Shown here piece by piece: positions 58,021 to 64,000 of a stretch of DNA of 64,000 nt. A model generated the notes under the pieces. It worked only from the letters and a program-made list of their open reading frames with translations, searched no databases and had not been told where the DNA came from. The stretch lies in contig NZ_CP048795.1 in NCBI RefSeq assembly GCF_011006175.1, positions 248,001 to 312,000 on the forward strand. Direction: 5' to 3'. The DNA is from Hydrogenobacter sp. T-8. GTDB taxonomy: Bacteria; Aquificota; Aquificia; Aquificales; Aquificaceae. The stretch's first letter is position 1, and every line of letters starts with the position of its first letter. Position numbers and translations under genes: made by a program.

Positions 58021-59847
58021 ATGGAGATACTGGTTCTACTTTCACCTCTTATAGCCTTTTTGATAATAGCCCTCTTTGGCTCAAGAATGGGCGATATGGC
58101 AAGTGCCTTGCTCTGCATCCTGGGCGGTGCTTTCTCCTTCCTCTTCTCCCTGTGGGCTACCTTCAAAGCCCTCAACGAGCCCTTTACTGTCAAGCTATAC
58201 AACTTTTTGCCTCTGGGTGATTATACCCTCTCTTTGGGTCTATACTTTGACCCACTGTCCTCTATAACCGCCTCTGTGGTTACCTTCGTAGCTACTCTTA
58301 TCTTCATATACTCTGTAGGCTATATGTCTGACCTCTTCGGTCAGTGGACTTTTAAGTTCTATGCCTATCTCTCTCTTTTCCTCTTTGCCATGCTCCTTAT
58401 TGTGCTTTCAGACAACCTTCTTGGTCTCTTCTTCGGTTGGGAAGGTGTGGGTCTTGCCTCTTATCTGCTTATTGGATACTTCCACACTCAGAAAAAGGCT
58501 GCTAATGCCTCCCTTGAGGCTTTTACTCTAAATCGTATCGGAGACTGGTTTTTCCTCTTTGGTATCATTGCCACATTCTACCTCTTTGGTTCTTTGTCTA
58601 TTCTTGACATTTTTGGCAAGGTCTCTGAGGTGGACAAGGCACTTCTTGGTCTTGCTTGCCTTTTGCTTTTTGGTGGTGCGGTAGGAAAGTCTGGTCAACT
58701 GCCTCTGCATACTTGGCTTCCTAATGCTATGGCTGGTCCTACTCCTGTTTCTGCCCTTTTGCACGCTGCTACCATGGTGGCAGCGGGTGTGTATATGGTG
58801 GCAAGGCTCTATCCTATGTTTGAGAACGCTCCTCAGAGTTTAAAGGTTGTTGCTCTCGTGGGAGGTCTAACAGCCCTCTTTGCAGGACTTTCTGCCACTT
58901 CTCACACGGACATAAAGAAGATAATAGCCTTTTCTACCATGAGCCAGCTGGGACTTATGTTTTTGGCACTTGGTCTTGGGGATAGGTTCTCTGCCATGTT
59001 TCACCTTACCACTCATGCCTTTTTCAAGGCATTGCTATTTCTTGCTGCTGGCTCTGTTATTCATGCCTTTCACCACCATGTGCATGACATATACGAAACA
59101 GGGGGTCTTAAAAGATACATGCCCATAACCTATGGTAGTTTTCTGGTGGGTGCTTTGGCTTTGGCGGGTGTGTTTCCCCTTTCTGGCTTTTGGAGCAAAG
59201 ACCTTATTGTGTCAACCGCTTATGAGGCGAGCTTTTTCTGGGGTGTGCTTGTGTCTGTGGTGAGTTTTTTGACTGCCTATTACATATTCAGGGAGGGCTT
59301 TGTAATGTTTCATGGCAAGGAACACTTCAGGCACGAGCATGAAAAGGAGCCACATGAGAGTCCTGGCGTGATGGCAATACCCATGCTTTTGTTAGCCCTA
59401 ATGGCGGTGGTAGCAGGGTTTTTTGAGGGCTGGTATGGGGGTGTGATGGGAGTGAAGAAAGAACTTCATTTGAATATTGCCCTACTCTCTATGGGTGTAG
59501 CATTGGCGGGCATAGGTGTGGCATATCTTGTGTATGTGAGAGGACTGATAGACCCACAGAAGGCATATGAGGCTCTTAAGCCTTTGCATACTACCTTCAA
59601 AGAGCAGTTCTTTACTGAGAGGCTTTACCATAGGGTGTTGGCTGGTGGATACCTCTTTTACTCTAAAATACTCTACATGACTTCAGAAAGACAGCTCATA
59701 GACGGGCTTGTGAACGTTACTTATCCAGCAGTGAAAGGTGCAGGCAGTGTCCTTAGACAGCTTCAAGGAGGCAAGCTAAACCTCTATGCCTTCTTTATAG
59801 CCCTTGGCTTTTCCTTGCTTCTTCTTATAACAATCCTATGGAGGTAA
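58021..59847 (+). CDS. nuoL: NADH-quinone oxidoreductase subunit L (copy 2)
   Basis: 608 aa. Same core signatures as copy 1 (GWEGVGLASYLLIG, HTWLPNAMAGPTPVSALLHAA). Several DNA blocks are identical or nearly so to copy 1, offset by 10491 bp: 58032-58231, 58331-58570, 58590-58788, 59236-59330 and 59446-59628. Patches between have many silent changes. After LYHR at about residue 538 the C-terminal helix region is unrelated and shorter. Gene conversion is the likely cause. Confidence 0.94.
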   Translation: MEILVLLSPLIAFLIIALFGSRMGDMASALLCILGGAFSFLFSLWATFKALNEPFTVKLYNFLPLGDYTLSLGLYFDPLSSITASVVTFVATLIFIYSVGYMSDLFGQWTFKFYAYLSLFLFAMLLIVLSDNLLGLFFGWEGVGLASYLLIGYFHTQKKAANASLEAFTLNRIGDWFFLFGIIATFYLFGSLSILDIFGKVSEVDKALLGLACLLLFGGAVGKSGQLPLHTWLPNAMAGPTPVSALLHAATMVAAGVYMVARLYPMFENAPQSLKVVALVGGLTALFAGLSATSHTDIKKIIAFSTMSQLGLMFLALGLGDRFSAMFHLTTHAFFKALLFLAAGSVIHAFHHHVHDIYETGGLKRYMPITYGSFLVGALALAGVFPLSGFWSKDLIVSTAYEASFFWGVLVSVVSFLTAYYIFREGFVMFHGKEHFRHEHEKEPHESPGVMAIPMLLLALMAVVAGFFEGWYGGVMGVKKELHLNIALLSMGVALAGIGVAYLVYVRGLIDPQKAYEALKPLHTTFKEQFFTERLYHRVLAGGYLFYSKILYMTSERQLIDGLVNVTYPAVKGAGSVLRQLQGGKLNLYAFFIALGFSLLLLITILWR

Positions 59848-59850
59848 AAG

Positions 59851-61326
59851 ATGGAAAACCTTCTGAGCCTTGCCATATTCCTGCCCTTATTGGGTTCTTT
59901 ACTGGTTGCCATAGTGAGGAAGGAGAAGTTCTCAAAGTTCCTTTCTCTGGGCATTTCCTCTGTAGTCTTTCTCATAGTGTTATATCTATTTCTCAACTTT
60001 GACTGGTCCGCCCAAGGCTTTCAGTATAGGACAAAGGTGGACTGGATTCCTTCTCTTGGTATCTCCTACCATGTGGGTGTGGATGGCATGGCCATATCCT
60101 TGCTTTTGATGACCTCTTTGGTCTTTGTGGTGGCCTTTCTGTGGTCTTTGAAGGTAGAGGACAGGCCCAACCTCTACTTTGCCCTGTTTCTTGCCCTTGA
60201 GACCGCCTGTTTGGGTGTCTTCTCCGCCTTGGACTTTTTCCTCTTTTACCTCTTCTGGGAGGGTATGCTCATCCCCATGTATTTCATCATAGGTCTGTGG
60301 GGACACGACAGGAAGGTCTACGCCGCAAACAAGTTCTTTGTATATACCTTCTTCGGTAGTATTTTCCTCCTCCTTGGGCTTGCCAGCATAGTGGTCTACG
60401 GCTACATAATGACTGGAAAGCTCTCCTTTGACTATCTGTTCCATCTTAGCTTTTCCTATCCTATGATCTTGCAAACCGCCGCCTTCCTGCTTTTTGGGCT
60501 TGGCTTTGCGGTAAAGATTCCCATGTGGCCCGTGCATACATGGCTTCCGGACGCCCACGTGGAGGCTCCCACTGCTGGCTCTGTGGTGCTAGCAGCAGTT
60601 CTTCTCAAGATGGGTACCTTTGGCTTTGTGCGATACTCCTTGCCCCTCTTCCCCGATGCGAGCAAATACTTCATACCCCTTATCTTCTTCCTGAGCGTGG
60701 TTGCCATTATATACACAGCCATGATGGCCATAGCCCAGACGCATATAAAGAGGCTTATTGCTTACTCTTCCATAAGCCACATGGGGGTGGTAACCCTTGG
60801 CACCTTTGCCATGGACCTAAACGCCCTCAATGGTGCCATATACATGATGGTAGCCCACGGGCTCTCTTCTGCAGCCCTATTTATGTCCGCAGGCTTTATC
60901 TATGACCGGGTGCACTCTTATCATATGGATGACCTTGGAGGGCTTGCCCGCTATGTGCCAAAGCTGGCAGTGCTTTTTATGATCTCTGGGCTTGCGGGCA
61001 TAGGCTTTCCTGGGCTTGCAGGCTTCGTGGCAGAGTTTCTTGTGTTCCTTGGCACTTACAAAAACTTCCCCGTTTGGTCCTTCATAGCGGGTGTGGGCGT
61101 GGTACTATCCGCTGCATATTTCCTCTACATGTATAAGAGGGTCATGTTTGAAGAGGAGACCATATCCGAATACAGGTTGGAAAAGTGGAGACATTTAAAG
61201 GACCTGGAAGCCCACCACATACTATCTTTCATTCTCATAATAGCTTCTGCTTTCCTGCTTGGGCTTTATCCCTATCCCTTCATCAAGGTTATAGAGCAAA
61301 CCTCACGATATGTGCTTGGAGGTTGA
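59851..61326 (+). CDS. nuoM: NADH-quinone oxidoreductase subunit M (copy 2)
   Basis: 491 aa, 14 TMs. FYLFWEGMLIPMYFIIGLWG, FAVKIPMWPVHTWLPDAHVEAPTAGSVVLAAVLLKMG and HIKRLIAYSSISHMGVV are typical. Diverged from copy 1 overall, with a short near-identical DNA patch around 60538-60620. Followed by nuoN2 after 3 bp. Confidence 0.94.
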   Translation: MENLLSLAIFLPLLGSLLVAIVRKEKFSKFLSLGISSVVFLIVLYLFLNFDWSAQGFQYRTKVDWIPSLGISYHVGVDGMAISLLLMTSLVFVVAFLWSLKVEDRPNLYFALFLALETACLGVFSALDFFLFYLFWEGMLIPMYFIIGLWGHDRKVYAANKFFVYTFFGSIFLLLGLASIVVYGYIMTGKLSFDYLFHLSFSYPMILQTAAFLLFGLGFAVKIPMWPVHTWLPDAHVEAPTAGSVVLAAVLLKMGTFGFVRYSLPLFPDASKYFIPLIFFLSVVAIIYTAMMAIAQTHIKRLIAYSSISHMGVVTLGTFAMDLNALNGAIYMMVAHGLSSAALFMSAGFIYDRVHSYHMDDLGGLARYVPKLAVLFMISGLAGIGFPGLAGFVAEFLVFLGTYKNFPVWSFIAGVGVVLSAAYFLYMYKRVMFEEETISEYRLEKWRHLKDLEAHHILSFILIIASAFLLGLYPYPFIKVIEQTSRYVLGG

Positions 61327-61329
61327 GTG

Positions 61330-62712
61330 ATGAATTGGAATGTCCTAATTCCCGAGCTTGTGCTTTCTTTGGGGATACTCCTGGTCTTCGTGCTTGACCT
61401 TTTCTCTGACAAAAAACACTACAGGGCTCTTAGCATCCTCTCCGCCCTCGTGCCTATCGCATCCCTTATAAGCCTTCTCTTTGTGCAGTATCCGGCGAAA
61501 GCCCTCTTTGACCTTTTTGAGGTAAACGCCCTCAACCTGCTTGGAAAGGCTGTCCTTTATATGCTTACAAGCCTTGTGCTTTTTTCCATGCACGACTACT
61601 ACAAGAAAAAGGACTCCGTTTACACAGAGCTTTCATACCTTCCCCTTCTTTCAACCCTTGGGCTTTCCATACTTGTGTCTTCAAAGAACCTCCTTCTGCT
61701 TTTTGTGTCCCTTGAGCTTGCCAGCATAGGCATGTATGTAATGGTCTCCCTCCTGAGGGGTGATGTCCTTTCAAAGGAGGCGGGCTACAAATACCTTATC
61801 ATAGGCTCTGTAGGCACCTCCATGCTTGCCCTTGGCTCTGTCTTCTACTATGCCAGCACGGGAACCCTTTTTTTCAGAGAATATCGGGATGAGAACAGCC
61901 TCTTTATGCTCTCCATGCTCCTCTTGCTGTCCGCCCTTGCCCTAAAGGCTTCTGCAGTGCCTTACCACTTTTGGACACCGGATGCCTACGAGGGTGCACC
62001 TACACCTATAACGGGCTACCTGTCCTCTGTGCCAAAGGTTGCCCTTTACTTTCTCCTTGTTCAGCTCCTTGGCTACTTCTACCATCTCAAGCAGTGGCTT
62101 GTGCTTGTGGCTCTTCTTTCCCTTCTTTCCATGTTCTACGCCAACTTCGTGGCTTACGCCCAGCGATCCGTCAAGAGGCTATTGGCTTACTCCACCATCG
62201 CCCACGCAGGCTATTTTCTTCTTGGTATAAGCACTGTAGACCCTTACCTTCAGAAGGCTCTTCTTTTCTATGTTTCCCTGTATGCCTTCGCAAGCCTTGG
62301 TGCTTTTACCCTCCTGTCTGTGCTTGAGAAGAAGCCCGGCTTTTCCCATCATATGTTAGACTACAGGGGGCTTTTCAAGGAACATCCAGTCCTTGCATCC
62401 CTCCTTGCCCTATTCCTCTTTGCCTTCATCGGTATACCGCCCATGGCTCTCTTTGTAGGAAAACTGGGCCTCTTTATGGGTCTTGTCAACACCTTGCTTT
62501 TACCCCTAGCCCTTGCCTTCGTGGTTGCCAGCATCATATCTGCCGGCTACTACCTGAGGGTTATAGTCTCCATGTTCCTTGAAGAGGGTGAAAAGAGGTT
62601 TCCACCCACAAAGGTATCTGGCGGTGAAGCCCTCACATTACTCCTTTGCTCTCTGTTTGTGGTCTTGCTTGGCATATTCCCACACCTGCTCTATGACCTC
62701 ATAAGGATCTGA
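61330..62712 (+). CDS. nuoN: NADH-quinone oxidoreductase subunit N (copy 2)
   Basis: 460 aa from ATG 61330 (GGAGG 7 bp upstream; a GTG three bases earlier is also in frame). 14 TMs; LFVSLELASIGMYVMVSLL, KASAVPYHFWTPDAYEGAPTPITGYLSSVPK and QRSVKRLLAYSTIAHAGYFLLG. Last subunit of the second block; the stop shares its A with the next ATG. Confidence 0.93.
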   Translation: MNWNVLIPELVLSLGILLVFVLDLFSDKKHYRALSILSALVPIASLISLLFVQYPAKALFDLFEVNALNLLGKAVLYMLTSLVLFSMHDYYKKKDSVYTELSYLPLLSTLGLSILVSSKNLLLLFVSLELASIGMYVMVSLLRGDVLSKEAGYKYLIIGSVGTSMLALGSVFYYASTGTLFFREYRDENSLFMLSMLLLLSALALKASAVPYHFWTPDAYEGAPTPITGYLSSVPKVALYFLLVQLLGYFYHLKQWLVLVALLSLLSMFYANFVAYAQRSVKRLLAYSTIAHAGYFLLGISTVDPYLQKALLFYVSLYAFASLGAFTLLSVLEKKPGFSHHMLDYRGLFKEHPVLASLLALFLFAFIGIPPMALFVGKLGLFMGLVNTLLLPLALAFVVASIISAGYYLRVIVSMFLEEGEKRFPPTKVSGGEALTLLLCSLFVVLLGIFPHLLYDLIRI

Positions 62713-63344
62713 TGATACTGAAGGTCTTGCCAGTAGGAATTCTCTCTGTTAACTGCTCTTTGTTAGTGGACGAGGAGAGTGGTCAAGCCCTTGTAGTAGA
62801 CCCGGGGGCGGACGCTCATAAAATAATCAGAGAATTAGAACATTACCAACTTGTAGGTATAGTAGCAACCCATGGACATATAGACCACGTGGGTCAGGTA
62901 AGGACTCTAAAGGAGAGATTCAACGCACCTTTCTATCTACACCCTATGGACAGATTTCTGATAAACGACCCCATATGGCAGGGCTTTGAAAGACAGATAG
63001 AGGCAAACCTCCCCTGTCCAGAGCCAGACATAGAGCTAAAGGACAAAATGGAGATAAAACTGGGAAACACCACCCTTTGCATAATCCACACCCCCGGACA
63101 CACTCCTGGTCTTTGCTGTCTCTATGAGGAAAAGAGCAAAATCCTCATAGCAGGAGACCTGCTCTTTAGAGGTGGAGTAGGCAGATGGGACTTACCCGGC
63201 GGAGACCTCAACGCACTAAGAAACTCCCTAAGGAGAATCTTTTCAGAGCTTGAGGACGATGTATTGGTAATATGCGGACACTACGAGGAGACTACCATAG
63301 GACAGGAAAGAAAGTTCAACCCATACCTAAGACAGCTGTTATAA
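62712..63344 (+). CDS. Glyoxalase II-like metallo-hydrolase
   Basis: 210 aa MBL-fold protein. Binuclear metal motif ATHGHIDHVGQ, then HTPGHTPGLCCL, IAGDLLFRGGVGRWDLPGG and VICGHYEETTIGQE. Without the C-terminal glutathione-binding domain of true GloB. Translationally coupled to nuoN2 (TGATG). Probable thioester hydrolase; substrate unknown. Confidence 0.85.
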   Translation: MILKVLPVGILSVNCSLLVDEESGQALVVDPGADAHKIIRELEHYQLVGIVATHGHIDHVGQVRTLKERFNAPFYLHPMDRFLINDPIWQGFERQIEANLPCPEPDIELKDKMEIKLGNTTLCIIHTPGHTPGLCCLYEEKSKILIAGDLLFRGGVGRWDLPGGDLNALRNSLRRIFSELEDDVLVICGHYEETTIGQERKFNPYLRQLL

Positions 63345-63362
63345 TATTTTTGAGGCTAACTT

Positions 63363-63379
63363 AGGGGCTAAAAACCCCT
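63363..63379 (+). terminator. Weak hairpin after the nuo operon
   Basis: AGGGG, loop CTAAAAA, CCCCT begins 19 bp past the last stop codon. No T-run follows (TTGACATCTT), so it may be a Rho-type or weak terminator only. The 90-bp gap to the RHH gene has nothing else I can name. Confidence 0.3.
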
Positions 63380-63434
63380 TGACATCTTGGCAACTGAATA
63401 GGGCTTTTGCTTCTTGAAGTTAAGGGGGTAGTAT

Positions 63435-63647
63435 TCATTCAAGAGGTTTGAAAAGTCCCTCCTCGTCCACTTGCATTATGGCGGTCTTTTCTTTGAGTTT
63501 TTCCAGCCCCTCTAACTTTTTGGCTATTAGCTCTCCCATTGAGGTGTTCCTTTTTATGCTCTCTATACGCAGGTTTTCCCAGAGGTCATAAGGTAGAGAT
63601 ATAGTGGTTCTCTTAAACTTTTGCCTTTTCTTTTGCTTACCTCTCAT
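63435..63647 (-). CDS. Ribbon-helix-helix (CopG/Arc-type) DNA-binding protein
   Basis: 70 aa. Basic N-terminus KQKKRQKFKR, then the DNA-contacting strand RTTISLPYDLWENL, helix RIESIKRNTSMGELIAKKLEG. The last 20 residues are acidic. ATG 63647 has no RBS, and TAAAAT ends 7 bp before it (leaderless pattern). Octamer repeats upstream suggest autoregulation. No toxin gene is found beside it, so an antitoxin role is not supported. Lies between the nuo operon and a CRISPR leader. Confidence 0.75.
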   Translation of the reverse strand: MRGKQKKRQKFKRTTISLPYDLWENLRIESIKRNTSMGELIAKKLEGLEKLKEKTAIMQVDEEGLFKPLE

Positions 63648-63664
63648 AGGTTATATTTTAATGC

Positions 63665-63720
63665 CTTTATGCTTTTATGTTTTGGCATAAAGATGCAATG
63701 ATGCTTTGATGTTTTGATGA
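63665..63720. promoter_or_regulatory. Octamer repeats and inverted repeat, probable RHH operator
   Basis: ATGCTTTT-ATGTTTTG (63669-63684) and ATGCTTTG-ATGTTTTG (63701-63716, followed by ATGAT) are four octamers in two tandem pairs with a 32-bp period. CTTTATGC (63665) and GCATAAAG (63685) form a perfect 8-bp inverted repeat. Ribbon-helix-helix proteins often bind such short iterated sites. Confidence 0.5.
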
Positions 63721-63831
63721 TAGGTGCTTAAAAACCTTGTTTCTCAATGGTTTAAATTTGACAATACCGCACTCAACCTTGCAGAACCTGCCACTTTTGG
63801 CAAACCACCTTCACTTGAGAGGGGTATCCCC

Positions 63832-63860
63832 TTGACAAAAGGCTTGATATGTCTTATTAT
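63832..63860 (+). promoter_or_regulatory. CRISPR leader promoter
   Basis: TTGACA (63832-63837), 17 bp, TATTAT (63855-63860): near-perfect sigma70 promoter. Predicted start about 63867, 14 bp before the first repeat. A GGGG-TAT-CCCC hairpin (63821-63831) abuts the -35. The leader from about 63723 to 63880 holds no ORF of note. Confidence 0.75.
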
Positions 63861-63880
63861 TCTTTATGTGGCAAGTTGAG

Positions 63881-63976
63881 GTTGCTAATCCACCGTGTGG
63901 AGTTGAAATTGGGCATTTGGGCAAGAGAATTATGGAAAAACCTTTGGTTGCTAATCCACCGTGTGGAGTTGAAATT
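63881..63976 (+). CRISPR. Start of a CRISPR array (two repeats, one full spacer)
   Basis: Two identical 30-bp units, 63881-63910 and 63947-63976, begin GTTGCTAATC and end GAGTTGAAATT. The spacer between them is 36 bp (63911-63946). The second spacer starts at 63977 and runs out of the window. The GTTGAAAT end is like the 8-nt 5' handle of crRNAs in type I-B/III systems, giving rightward transcription from the leader. No cas gene lies in the window. Confidence 0.88.
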
Positions 63977-64000
63977 AACAGAAACATACCTGCTTATGGC

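Noticed and set aside
63435-63647. Toxin-antitoxin pair for the RHH protein
   Set aside because: No partner ORF of toxin size on the same strand on either side.

Overview
The window looks like the chromosome of a hydrogen- or sulfur-oxidising thermophile of the Aquificaceae (Hydrogenobacter/Thermocrinis type). This rests on gene content: a SoeABC-like sulfite dehydrogenase, a doubled set of complex I membrane subunits, a Mrp/NifS-like/QueH operon, a DUF2173 pair, a Tat-type DsrE protein, and very tight gene packing with 1-4 bp overlaps. No homology search was run, so the taxonomic call is an inference.

Layout. 1-5.6 kb (minus): sulfite dehydrogenase operon soeA, three tandem Uma2-family nuclease genes, soeB, soeC (cut by the window edge). 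5.7-15.5 kb: housekeeping and stress genes on both strands (nucleotide-sugar epimerase, DinG-like helicase, Tat-exported DsrE protein, Nfu, RimM, dihydrolipoamide dehydrogenase, superoxide dismutase, PCuAC, tRNA-Arg, a PLP decarboxylase, a degenerate PilT). 15.6-19.1 kb: mrp, a NifS paralogue without its PLP lysine, and a QueH fusion. 19.8-23.8 kb: a compact operon with a membrane-anchored coiled-coil protein ending in a RelE-like domain, a Vms1/eRF1-like (baeRF) protein, a NYN nuclease and ribF. 23.8-27.1 kb (minus): an operon of two DUF2173 proteins, cytochrome c, an SCP2-like protein and a sigma54 activator, behind a textbook sigma54 promoter with palindromic upstream sites. 27.3-28.05 kb: def and a SpoVG-like gene.

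28.1-36.9 kb is a visibly AT-richer metal-efflux island: TolC, membrane-fusion lipoprotein, an RND pump split by a one-base frameshift, two small unknowns, a two-component system and a membrane transporter-like protein. 37.0-38.6 kb holds a 28-bp dif-like palindrome, a consensus promoter with TGACAT repeats, a coiled-coil DNA-binding protein and a tyrosine recombinase, followed by trmD. 39.4-42.8 kb is a decayed phosphoketolase-acetate kinase locus with five frameshifts. 42.8-46.1 kb: an exported metallo-beta-lactamase-fold protein, rimO and a membrane protein.

46.1-62.7 kb is a long complex I operon: nuoI-J-K-L-M-N, nuoA, nuoCD, Uma2, nuoH, Uma2, then a second nuoI-J-K-L-M-N. The two nuoL genes share blocks of near-identical DNA. 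nuoB, E, F and G are absent from the cluster. The window closes with a glyoxalase-II-like hydrolase, a ribbon-helix-helix repressor with octameric operator repeats, and a CRISPR leader with a consensus promoter and the first two repeats of an array that runs out of the window. No gene-free stretch exceeds about 250 bp.
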